The notes under the pieces: generated by a model
The model's database searches: none
Told to the model about the DNA's origin: nothing
The model's input: the letters and a program-made list of their open reading frames with translations, nothing else
DNA from: UBA1161 sp049520395
Lineage (GTDB): Bacteria > Planctomycetota > Phycisphaerae > Tepidisphaerales > Tepidisphaeraceae
NCBI GenBank assembly: GCA_049520395.1
Contig: JBEKPV010000091.1
Span: 1-13,052, forward strand
Reading direction: 5' to 3'
DNA length: 13,052 bases
Position numbers and translations under genes: made by a program
In this document: piece after piece, positions 1 through 5,574 of the stretch
How the letters are laid out: each line of letters opens with the position of its first letter
Numbering within the stretch: the first letter of the stretch is position 1

Positions 1-141
1 TTTAATCGCGCCAAAACTCGCTCCTGCGCACACACACTTAACTTTTTTTCAATTTTTTTGAACCCCAACACAAACAACGACTTCCAACCCCCGCCCAAAA
101 ACTTACATCAAAAACGCGCACAAAAACCTTCAGGCGCCAGA

Positions 142-153
142 CCCTATATAGGG
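142..153. repeat. Perfect 12-bp palindrome CCCTATATAGGG
   Basis: The 12 bases read the same on both strands, with a TATATA core inside a GC clamp. The site lies in non-coding DNA about 440 bp from the nearest start codon. It could be a protein-binding site, or chance. No function can be assigned. Confidence 0.5.
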
Positions 154-202
154 AGACACACTTTTTTTAACCGTAAATTTCGCTCCCATTTTAAAGAACG
201 AA

Positions 203-277
203 TTCTTCGCGTCCTTTCCCGGCGCGCCGGGAGTAAAAAAATCAGATTTACCGCGAAGGAGCGAAGGACGCGAAGAA
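203..277. repeat. Nested hairpin repeat built from GCGAAGGA-type units
   Basis: The right arm consists of near-identical 8-9 base units (GCGAAGGA at 253-260, GCGAAGGAC at 261-269, GCGAAGAA at 270-277). Its last 14 bases (264-277) pair exactly with 203-216 (TTCTTCGCGTCCTT). Between the arms sits a perfect 14-bp palindrome, CCCGGCGCGCCGGG, at 218-231. The structure resembles the hairpin at 3262-3366 in plan but not in sequence. Repeats of this kind seem to recur in planctomycete-like genomes (general impression, not checked here). Possible roles are terminator, 3' end stabiliser or selfish repeat. Confidence 0.65.
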
Positions 278-405
278 ATATTTTTTCAAAGAAATTGGAC
301 GCAGAGCCCCGGACCATGCCCGGCGAAACGTTGCGCCGGCCAGCCATCCGAGATCTGTCCCCCGCTTCCTTCATCGCCCTCGTATTAGCGGTGCTCGAAG
401 CGGCA

Positions 406-466
406 GGCGCACACAAGCGTGTGAGCGCAGTTCTTTGTACAGACCGCGCTCATCCTTGTGTGTGCC
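406..466. repeat. Imperfect inverted repeat, CACA/TGTG-rich arms
   Basis: The left arm, about 406-428, contains a small hairpin (CACAC, loop AAGC, GTGTG at 410-423). It is also imperfectly complementary to the right arm at about 446-466 (GCGCTCAT...GTGTGTGCC). An alternating small or large stem-loop could form. No adjacent gene shows what it would control. Confidence 0.4.
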
Positions 467-580
467 GTCCATTTTTTCCCGTGCCCCATATGAACAAACC
501 CCCCAATAAACTCGATTCCGGGTAATTCACCCGCGCCACGGGGGATTCCGATCGGCGGATGATCTTCACCGCCCATCCCC

Positions 581-586
581 TATAAT
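581..586 (+). promoter_or_regulatory. -10 box TATAAT, leaderless-type promoter for the 593 gene
   Basis: TATAAT occupies 581-586 and the ATG begins at 593, a gap of only 6 bases (TCCCCC). A transcription start about 7 bases after the -10 box would fall on or next to the ATG, giving a leaderless mRNA. No Shine-Dalgarno site is possible in this gap. No clear -35 element is seen around 558-563. The same geometry occurs at 7798-7793, 10342 and 13022-13017. Confidence 0.6.
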
Positions 587-592
587 TCCCCC

Positions 593-895
593 ATGAAATT
601 CGGCCGCATCAAACGCCAGCACGGCCGCGTCGGCGGACTCGACAAAATCCTCGACCGCATCGTCCGCGATTGCCCCTTCGTCTCCCGGATCGTACCCGGC
701 CGGATCAAGGTGCGCCGCGGAAAAACCGCGCCCAGCTTCAAACTCCAATACCCGACCCCCGCCGGCCTCAAATGCCTCTACACCGCCACCGGCACCGTCC
801 AGGAGGTCTTCCTCATCTGCTCCGACGCCGCTCAGGCCCGCCAATGGCTCCTCGATTCCGGCATCGCCAAACCCCCGGGAGAAGACGAATCGTGA
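593..895 (+). CDS. DUF2103-like small protein
   Basis: A 100-residue soluble basic protein with no signal peptide or membrane segment. Its pattern is an N-terminal KRQHGRVGGL segment, a central VPGRIKVRRGKTAP segment, and a C-terminal LKCLYTATGTVQEVFLI core. This matches what I recall of DUF2103, a family of uncharacterised proteins in cyanobacteria, archaea and other bacteria, sometimes called predicted metal-binding. The match is from memory, not a search. The start is the ATG 6 bases after TATAAT, so the message is probably leaderless. The stop codon overlaps the GTG start of the Sua5 gene (GTGA), so the two are very likely co-transcribed and translationally coupled. A link to tRNA modification or translation is possible, but is inferred from context only. 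Candidate metal ligands are few: His10 and Cys28, Cys60 and Cys76. Confidence 0.75.
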   Translation: MKFGRIKRQHGRVGGLDKILDRIVRDCPFVSRIVPGRIKVRRGKTAPSFKLQYPTPAGLKCLYTATGTVQEVFLICSDAAQARQWLLDSGIAKPPGEDES

Positions 896-1869
896 ACGAC
901 ATCGACCACGCCATCCAAATCCTCCGCCGCGGCGGCTTGGTCTCCTTCCCCACCGAAACCGTCTACGGCCTCGGCGCCGACGCAACCAGCGCCTCCGCCG
1001 TACGAAAAATATTCCAGGCCAAGGGCCGCCCCCCAACCAATCCCCTCATCGTCCACGTCGCCGATGCCGAGGCCGCCCGCCGATACGCAAAAACCTGGCC
1101 AACCACAGCCGAAAAATTAACCGCCCGCCTCTGGCCCGGCCCCATCGCCCTGATCGTCAATAAAACCCCGCAAATCGTCGACGACGCCACCGCCGGCCGC
1201 CCCACCGTCGCCCTGCGCGCCCCCGATCATCCCCTGGCCCAATCCCTCCTGCGAAAATTCGACGGCCCCATCGCCGCCCCCAGCGCCAATCGCTCCACGC
1301 GCATCAGCCCCACCACCGCCGACCACGTCCGCCGGCAGCTGGCAGACAAAGTCGATCTAATCCTCGACGGCGGCCCCTGCCGCGTCGGCATCGAATCCAC
1401 CGTCCTCGACCTCACCACCTCGATCCCGCGCATCCTCCGCCCCGGCTCAATCGACCGCCAAACCATCGAATCCATCATCGGACCCGTCGAAATGACCCAG
1501 AAAATCGCCCATGAATCAGAGCCCGCCGCCAGTCCCGGACAGCAGGCCGTCCATTACGCCCCCAAAACCCCCAGCTTTCGATTCGATCGCCGCCACGCCC
1601 CGTCGGTCGCCCAGCATTGGCGGAATTCGACCCGCCCCTTCGTCGCCATCCTTCCGTCCGACTCCCCAATCTCCGCCGCCGCGAAAAATCTCCTGCAATT
1701 GCCCGCCGACCCCGAACCCTACGCCCGCCGCCTCTACGCCGCTCTCCACGAAGCCGACGCACAAAACGCCGATTCCATCTGGATCGAGCTGCCTCCCGAC
1801 ACCCCCGCCTGGCACGCCGTCCGCGATCGAATCTTCCGCGCCACCCGCGAGTATGCTGAGCCTTTTTGA
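892..1869 (+). CDS. sua5: Threonylcarbamoyl-AMP synthase, Sua5 type (YrdC plus Sua5 domains)
   Basis: This enzyme makes threonylcarbamoyl-adenylate from threonine, bicarbonate and ATP, the first step of t6A37 formation in ANN-decoding tRNAs. The 325-residue product is close to usual Sua5 length. The YrdC/TsaC domain fills about residues 1-200: SFPTETVYGLGADA near the N-terminus, KGRPPTNPLIVHV from residue 44, LWPGPIALIV, PIAAPSANRS and GIESTVLDL from about 166. The interdomain linker carries SPGQQAVHYAP from about 214, the counterpart of the SPGxxxxHYxP motif that closes over the active site. A Sua5 C-terminal domain follows to the end. The open frame extends upstream to 670, but that part overlaps the preceding gene and is low-complexity Arg/Pro-rich. 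GTG at 892 is therefore chosen; it overlaps the upstream stop by 4 bases and follows a GGGAGA stretch at 878-883. Third codon positions are strongly C-biased (CTC for Leu). Confidence 0.95.
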   Translation: MNDIDHAIQILRRGGLVSFPTETVYGLGADATSASAVRKIFQAKGRPPTNPLIVHVADAEAARRYAKTWPTTAEKLTARLWPGPIALIVNKTPQIVDDATAGRPTVALRAPDHPLAQSLLRKFDGPIAAPSANRSTRISPTTADHVRRQLADKVDLILDGGPCRVGIESTVLDLTTSIPRILRPGSIDRQTIESIIGPVEMTQKIAHESEPAASPGQQAVHYAPKTPSFRFDRRHAPSVAQHWRNSTRPFVAILPSDSPISAAAKNLLQLPADPEPYARRLYAALHEADAQNADSIWIELPPDTPAWHAVRDRIFRATREYAEPF

Positions 1870-1910
1870 CTAGGAAAATACCCTATTTTTTTCTCTACAA
1901 CCCTCCCGCT

Positions 1911-1916
1911 TATAAT
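1911..1916 (+). promoter_or_regulatory. -10 box TATAAT ahead of the 1929 gene
   Basis: TATAAT lies 12 bases before the ATG at 1929, so the untranslated leader would be about 5 bases, too short for a Shine-Dalgarno site. A TTGACT at 1866-1871 overlaps the Sua5 stop but is about 39 bases away, too far to serve as its -35 element. The region 1884-1893 is T-rich. Confidence 0.5.
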
Positions 1917-1928
1917 GCCGCCGTTCCT

Positions 1929-3269
1929 ATGCTTCAGACCAACACCATTTCCCGCAAACTCGCCAAAGAGTCATCCCCCGTGCGCCTGAATCTGTTTCAG
2001 CGCTTAGTCCGCCAGTGGGAAACTCTCCACCCCTACAACGGCGTACAAGCCCTGCGCGTCCGCGGCCTTCTCGACCTCAACCATTGCCGCCGCGCCTGGC
2101 AAGATTCAATCGACTCCCTCGGCCTCGGCCGCGTCCACGTCGCCAAAGATCGTTATCACTTCGTCTGCCTCAACGGCGACACCGAACAACACACCGTCCA
2201 ACTCTGCCCGCACGGAACCTGTCTCTACGAATGGATCAGCACCGAACTCAACCACCCCTTTGATCCCGCGCAGACCGTCCCCTTTCGTCCCTTCCTGATT
2301 CACCAGCAAGACTCCTCCTGGTTCGGATTGACCTATCAACACTGGGTCGCCGACAGCGCCTCGATCCGCCGCCTGATGCGCGAATGGTTCGCGCGCCTCT
2401 TCGATCCGACCGCCGCCGCCACGCGCCCGCTCCGCGCCGGCGGCGCGGGATATTTCCATCTCTTCGGCCCCCACCGCTCCAATTGCTCCAGCGGCGTCGC
2501 CGTCATGGCCTACCTCCGCTGGCACAGCCAGTTTCGCCGAGTCCAGCGCATCGAAAATCCCCAAAAATTCGCCCAATTACCCGCGCGCTTCATTCATCGA
2601 AAAACAGAGGCGGGTCTAATCGATCGCCTCGTGGTGCTCGCCAAGGAAGCACACGTGACCGTCAACGATATTTTCCTCGCCGCCATCGCGCAGGCGTGTC
2701 GAAAATATGTCCCCATCCACGCCCGCGGAATTCGCAACGATCTGGCGATCGGAACCATTGTCGATCTCCGCCCCAAGGCCCCGCGCCCGATGGACGAGGT
2801 CTTCAATCTCCTCCTCGGCTTCACCAGCATCTCCTGCCGCCCCGCGGATTTTGACAGTTGGCCGAAACTTTTGTCCGCCGTCGCAAGGCAAACCCGCCAG
2901 CAAAAATTACACCACACCGCCGAGGGAAGTTGGATCCGCATGATCGGCGGACTCGCCGCCAGCCGCTGGCTCAATCGCCATAAACATCTCGAGCTCTATC
3001 GAAAGCGAGTCGCCCTCGCCGGCGCGGTTTCAAACGTCAATCTCAATCGCGACTGGCCCGCCCGCTATCACCCCGATCCCCTTCTGCAATACATCCGCGT
3101 CGCCCCCACCGGCCCAATGACCCCCCTGGTCTTCACGACGACAACGCTGGGCAACACGCTGGGGATCGGCCTGACATACCGCCACGTGCTCATCAAAGAG
3201 CAATGGGCCGCGGGGATTTTGCAAACGTTCGTGGATCAGTTGGAAAAATTTGTGGAGGAAGGCACGTAG
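1929..3269 (+). CDS. Condensation-domain / acyltransferase-like protein, stand-alone
   Basis: The 446-residue product resembles the two-lobed chloramphenicol-acetyltransferase-like fold of NRPS condensation domains, PapA proteins, alcohol acetyltransferases and wax-ester synthases. Visible landmarks are QHWVADSAS at residues 137-145, a variant of HHxxxDG that keeps the second, catalytic His (H138) and the structural Asp (D142); TVNDIFLAAIAQA; and VDLRP at 278-282, typical of the C-terminal lobe. Such enzymes transfer an acyl group from CoA or a carrier protein to an alcohol or amine. The substrate cannot be read from the sequence, and no adenylation or carrier domain lies nearby. The frame can open at TTG 1866, but that would overlap the Sua5 stop and add an odd hydrophobic tail. 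ATG 1929 sits correctly behind TATAAT. The last codons lie inside the hairpin repeat at 3262-3366, so the repeat supplies the stop. Leu codons are mostly CTC. Confidence 0.85.
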   Translation: MLQTNTISRKLAKESSPVRLNLFQRLVRQWETLHPYNGVQALRVRGLLDLNHCRRAWQDSIDSLGLGRVHVAKDRYHFVCLNGDTEQHTVQLCPHGTCLYEWISTELNHPFDPAQTVPFRPFLIHQQDSSWFGLTYQHWVADSASIRRLMREWFARLFDPTAAATRPLRAGGAGYFHLFGPHRSNCSSGVAVMAYLRWHSQFRRVQRIENPQKFAQLPARFIHRKTEAGLIDRLVVLAKEAHVTVNDIFLAAIAQACRKYVPIHARGIRNDLAIGTIVDLRPKAPRPMDEVFNLLLGFTSISCRPADFDSWPKLLSAVARQTRQQKLHHTAEGSWIRMIGGLAASRWLNRHKHLELYRKRVALAGAVSNVNLNRDWPARYHPDPLLQYIRVAPTGPMTPLVFTTTTLGNTLGIGLTYRHVLIKEQWAAGILQTFVDQLEKFVEEGT

Positions 3270-3366
3270 GCACGAAGGCACTGAGGCACGCAGGGGAATA
3301 CAGAGACTCGCGAGTTCCAGGCCCTTTCCCTTCGTGCCTCCGTGCCTTAGTGCCTTCGTGCCTCCG
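3262..3366. repeat. Long hairpin repeat of GGCAC-type 8-mers between convergent genes
   Basis: The left arm, about 3262-3294, is a tandem of 8-base units (GGCACGTA, GGCACGAA, GGCACTGA, GGCACGCA). The right arm, about 3331-3366, is its inverted counterpart (TTCGTGCC, TCCGTGCC, TTAGTGCC, TTCGTGCC). The arms can pair over roughly 30 bp with a few mismatches. The loop contains a perfect 10-bp palindrome, ACTCGCGAGT (3305-3314). The element overlaps the stop of the upstream plus-strand gene and ends 4 bases before the stop of the minus-strand gene at 3371. It is well placed to be a two-way transcript end or 3' stabiliser. It looks like a dispersed intergenic repeat. Confidence 0.75.
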
Positions 3367-3370
3367 CAGC

Positions 3371-3613
3371 TTAAAACAGCATGCCGCCCGCCGCCATCAG
3401 AAGGGTCAGGACAATCGCCGCGGCTCCGACGGCCAAATCCAGCTTTGGAAAGGCAAACGGCGCCTGCCGCAAATTGCCGCAAGATTCGCCGCAGTTTCGG
3501 CAATACCACTGCTGCGACGGCCCGCTGAGCAGCGAATTGGCTCCCTCGGCAACGGGGGTGCTGCCGATGCTACGACTGCCACAACGCGGACAACTTATCA
3601 TGTGCTCCGACAT
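3371..3613 (-). CDS. Small zinc-ribbon protein with one C-terminal membrane segment
   Basis: An 80-residue protein. Two CxxC knuckles (C8-C11 in CPRC, C38-C41 in CRNC) form a plausible zinc ribbon, with an extra Cys at 45. A single hydrophobic helix at about residues 60-80 ends the chain. The predicted form is a tail-anchored cytoplasmic zinc ribbon. Such proteins are common, and the fold alone does not give a function. The start is well supported: GGAGGG (complement of 3619-3624) lies 5 bases before the ATG at 3613. The gene converges on the condensation-like gene across the 3262-3366 hairpin and is divergent from the SH3 gene, with about 180 bp between the starts. Confidence 0.75.
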   Translation of the reverse strand: MSEHMISCPRCGSRSIGSTPVAEGANSLLSGPSQQWYCRNCGESCGNLRQAPFAFPKLDLAVGAAAIVLTLLMAAGGMLF

Positions 3614-3681
3614 AATTTCCCTCCAGCCGCGAAAAAATTACTGGCGCACTTTTTGCCGCGGCCCTTTACTTTTCGTCTCCG

Positions 3682-3696
3682 CAAGATATCTTCTTG
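3682..3696. promoter_or_regulatory. Possible operator CAAGATATCTTCTTG in a divergent intergenic region
   Basis: A perfect 10-bp palindrome AAGATATCTT (3683-3692) lies within an imperfect CAAGA/TCTTG inverted pair between the divergent starts at 3613 and 3793. It overlaps TTGACC (3694-3699), which resembles a -35 element, but no good -10 box lies 16-18 bases further on. It could bind a dimeric regulator. The evidence is symmetry and position only. Confidence 0.3.
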
Positions 3697-3780
3697 ACCG
3701 CTGGAGCCTGCAAAAATGACCGCTTTCGGCCGGTGGCCGCTCGCGGACTGGTAAACGGAATTTCCAGTACAGATGCACAC

Positions 3781-3787
3781 GGAGGTG
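3781..3787 (+). promoter_or_regulatory. Shine-Dalgarno site GGAGGTG for the 3793 gene
   Basis: A near-perfect anti-16S match ends 5 bases before the ATG at 3793. It decides this start over the upstream TTG at 3694, which would place 33 unlikely residues before a good signal peptide. It also shows that this organism uses classical ribosome binding sites beside leaderless genes. Confidence 0.8.
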
Positions 3788-3792
3788 CTCAC

Positions 3793-5157
3793 ATGTCCCG
3801 CAGAAGCTCGATTTTCGCCACTATTATTTCGACGCTCGCCGCTCTGCTGCCCGCAGCCGCCGCACGCGCCGAAGACGCTGTACAGTCGCCACAAGTAGAA
3901 AACTCCAAATATCAGTTTGAAGGCGCCGTCAACACCAGCGCCGTCTTCGTCCGCAGCGGGCCCGGCGAGGGATATTACGCAACACAAAAACTCGAAAAAG
4001 GCGCCACCGTTACCGTCGTTGGAATTAAATTCGATTGGCTCAAGATCGTCCCGCCCGAGGGGAGCTTCTCCTACGTCGGCTCCGTTTTCGTTGATCGCTC
4101 CGGCGACGGCTCCGTCGGCCGCGTCAATCGCAACGACGTCAACGTCCGCTGCGGCAGCCTGCTCAACGAGATGAAGACCACCGTCCAAACCCATCTCAAT
4201 GCCGGCGACGAAGTCCAAATCATCGGCAAAGACGATGAGTATTTGAAAATCAAACCGCCGCAGGATTCGTATCTCTACGTGAGCAAGGAGTTCGTCGATC
4301 CCGTCCGCGCCCTCGGCGGCAGCGACGCCTCCGCCCCGCTGATGACCGAAACGCCAACCACGCAGGCCAGCCCCCTGGCCAGCGCGGCTCCCACGCCGCC
4401 CGCCGCGCCGGTGAATCCGAATGCTCCGTCGATCGACAACTCCGCCGTCGGCACGGCCACTCCGCCCGCTGCGACCACCCAGCCCGCGGTTGCCTCCGCC
4501 GCACCGACGACGCAGCCCGTCGCCGTCGTGCAGCCCAGCGCCGAGGACCTCTTCGGGCAATATGAAGCGGAATTCGACGCCGCCAGCCAGCAGCCGCTGG
4601 CCGACCAGAACATTGGCAAGATGACCAGCGAGTATCAATCCATCGCCAAGGCGGACGGACTCTCCGACACGCTCCGCACGGTGGTCGCCTTCCGCATCGA
4701 AACCCTTCAGGTGCGAGCCCAGTCGCAGGCCAAGCTTTTGGAAGCCCGAAAAATGGAAGCCGCGGCCGCGCAGAAGGAATTGGCTCTCCAGGCCGAACAG
4801 CAGGAATTGTCCGAGCGGCTCAAGGCGACGGACGTCGCCATCTACACGGCTGTCGGCACGCTTCAACCGTCGAGCCTGCAACTCGGCGGCGCGACTCTCT
4901 ATCGCCTCACCGACCCCGCCACCGGCCGAACGGTTATTTATCTGCGCACCGCCGATACAACCGCTGCCGGCTTGATGGGCCAATTCGTAGGCGTCAAGGG
5001 TGACGCCTCCACCGATCCGCAGCTCTCTCTGCAGGTCATCGAGCCGACGGCGATCGAAATCGTCGACCCCGCCAAGGTCAACACAGCCGTCGCCGCCGAG
5101 TTTATCCCGCCGAGCCTCCTGGCCCGCCAGGCCTCGGCGACTTTTACCGGCAATTAA
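3793..5157 (+). CDS. Exported protein with tandem bacterial SH3-like domains and coiled coil
   Basis: A 454-residue protein. Residues 1-26 form a Sec signal peptide (basic MSRRSS, hydrophobic core, Ala-rich end with ARA before ED). Two SH3b-like modules follow: about 44-100 (VFVRSGPGEGYYA, then LEKGATVTVVG, WLKIVPP, YVGSVFVD) and about 107-171 (VNVRCGS, LNAGDEVQIIG, YLKIKPP, LYVSKEFVD). Next comes a Pro/Ala/Thr-rich linker, about 172-245, then a helical stretch likely to be a coiled coil near 300-347 (Gln/Ala/Glu/Lys-rich). A C-terminal beta-rich segment, about 356-430, has VIYLRTAD and LMGQFVGVKGD. SH3b modules usually bind peptidoglycan or mediate protein contacts in the cell envelope, so an envelope role is inferred. 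No catalytic domain is visible. The start is set by GGAGGTG. Transcription ends at the hairpin at 5193-5216. Confidence 0.85.
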   Translation: MSRRSSIFATIISTLAALLPAAAARAEDAVQSPQVENSKYQFEGAVNTSAVFVRSGPGEGYYATQKLEKGATVTVVGIKFDWLKIVPPEGSFSYVGSVFVDRSGDGSVGRVNRNDVNVRCGSLLNEMKTTVQTHLNAGDEVQIIGKDDEYLKIKPPQDSYLYVSKEFVDPVRALGGSDASAPLMTETPTTQASPLASAAPTPPAAPVNPNAPSIDNSAVGTATPPAATTQPAVASAAPTTQPVAVVQPSAEDLFGQYEAEFDAASQQPLADQNIGKMTSEYQSIAKADGLSDTLRTVVAFRIETLQVRAQSQAKLLEARKMEAAAAQKELALQAEQQELSERLKATDVAIYTAVGTLQPSSLQLGGATLYRLTDPATGRTVIYLRTADTTAAGLMGQFVGVKGDASTDPQLSLQVIEPTAIEIVDPAKVNTAVAAEFIPPSLLARQASATFTGN

Positions 5158-5192
5158 CGCCCCGAAGTTCGCTCCCTGAATGTTCACCACAG

Positions 5193-5216
5193 CCCCGCGT
5201 ACCCCGCGGGGTTTTT
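5193..5216 (+). terminator. Intrinsic terminator after the SH3-domain gene
   Basis: A 7-bp all-GC stem (CCCCGCG at 5193-5199 pairing with CGCGGGG at 5205-5211) with a 5-base loop is followed by TTTTT (5212-5216). It begins 35 bases after the stop codon. This is a textbook Rho-independent terminator for plus-strand transcription. Confidence 0.85.
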
Positions 5217-5233
5217 CATCGGCCGCCGCGACA

Positions 5234-5313
5234 GCCGACGATTTGCCGGATCCCGGGTTCCCGAAAACCATCCGCACCGGCGGCGAATGCTGGACAGATT
5301 GTCGCGTCTATAA
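5234..5313 (+). pseudogene. 3'-end remnant of a second GNAT acetyltransferase gene
   Basis: The segment is collinear with the last ~85 bases of the intact GNAT gene, displaced by 808-809 bp, with a 21-base exact match at 5260-5280 versus 6069-6089. In the matching frame it reads PENHPHRRRMLDRLSRL then TAA (5311-5313). The intact gene ends PENHPHREHVLYRLSRPG. The rest of the acetyltransferase is missing; a terminator and unrelated sequence lie upstream. A small indel near 5243-5250 breaks the frame. The remnant is therefore a decayed paralogue, not a gene. Confidence 0.7.
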
Positions 5314-5412
5314 TTAGACCTGAATTCATTTGTCAGGCCGTCTTCCTCTTGCCAAACGCCGGGATTTTAGCGAGGCTTGCGGACGAAATGGACGACGAAC
5401 CCAGCGACAACG
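5234..5412 (+). repeat. Left copy of a ~180-bp diverged direct repeat (right copy 6042-6220)
   Basis: Matching blocks keep an almost constant 808-809 bp offset. They are GCCGACGAT (5234/6042), CCCGAAAACCATCCGCACCGG apart from its first base (5261/6070), GATTGTCGCG (5297/6106), TCTTGCCAAAC (5347/6156), GAGGCTTG (5372/6181) and the start region ATGnACGACGAACCCA (5388/6196). The repeat spans the junction between a GNAT 3' end and the start of the next gene. The left copy is degenerate. Confidence 0.75.
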
Positions 5413-5414
5413 CC
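5388..5414 (+). pseudogene. 5'-end remnant resembling the start of the 6196 gene
   Basis: ATGGACGACGAACCC at 5388 corresponds to ATGTACGACGAACCC at 6196, and the first codons translate to MDDEPSDNATD against MYDEPIEDPAD. Similarity fades after about 9-11 codons, and nothing resembling the rest of the 263-residue protein follows before the GNAT gene. It is most simply the truncated start of a paralogue left by the same duplication. Confidence 0.5.
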
Positions 5415-5547
5415 ACGGATTTGGCCGCGAGGTTCGAACGGCAGGATCAGGGGGATCGAAAATTAACTTCGAAGGTCGCGTTCCCTGTAGTCAAAGTTTT
5501 CCTCCAAACCCCCGGCAAACCTTCGCCGCCAGACCTCTCTTTGGGGT

Positions 5548-5574
5548 CCTCCGCGCGCGGAGGGCAAGCTGCCC
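5548..5574 (+). promoter_or_regulatory. Two abutting hairpins in front of the GNAT start
   Basis: A perfect 16-bp palindrome, CCTCCGCGCGCGGAGG (5548-5563), is followed and slightly overlapped by GGGCA-AGC-TGCCC (5562-5574). The GNAT ATG is at 5580. No Shine-Dalgarno site is visible, so these structures occupy the place where a ribosome would land. They may be a dispersed repeat, an operator, or a translation-limiting leader structure. Confidence 0.45.

Larger units (their letters stand above)
1..592. other. Non-coding stretch rich in inverted repeats
   Basis: No credible gene was found here. The only longer open frame (58-525, TTG start) is a basic, low-complexity translation running through hairpins. 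The first 300 bases are AT-richer than the rest of the window and contain two T7 runs (43-49 and 53-59). The stretch holds a perfect 12-bp palindrome at 142-153, a nested hairpin at 203-277 and CACA/TGTG-rich inverted arms at 406-466. It ends in the promoter of the gene at 593. It may include the 3' flank of a gene to the left of the window; that gene itself is not visible. Confidence 0.6.

Noticed and set aside
58..525. 155-codon open frame on the plus strand in the left non-coding region
   Set aside because: TTG start, basic low-complexity translation, runs straight through hairpin repeats, no domain and no ribosome binding site.
670..891. N-terminal extension of Sua5 to 670
   Set aside because: It overlaps the DUF2103-like gene out of frame and gives Arg/Pro/His-rich sequence; family homology begins at the GTG at 892.
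1866..1928. TTG 1866 as the start of the condensation-like protein
   Set aside because: It would overlap the Sua5 stop, add a 21-residue aromatic tail with no homology and lie upstream of the TATAAT box at 1911.
3261..3366. CRISPR-like array suggested by the repeated GGCAC 8-mers
   Set aside because: Units are 8 bases with no spacers and form inverted arms of a hairpin, not direct repeats with unique spacers.
3598..5277. 559-codon minus-strand frame opening with a Walker A-like GNPGSGKSS
   Set aside because: It is antisense to the well-supported exported SH3-type gene. The translation is Gly/Arg/Asp-rich repetitive sequence typical of a shadow frame, and the P-loop-like string arises by chance from relic sequence at its start.
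5309..5314. TATAAT as a promoter for the GNAT gene
   Set aside because: It overlaps the last codon and stop (CTA TAA T) of the GNAT relic and lies 266 bp from the next real start, so it is more simply leftover coding sequence. A promoter role is not excluded.
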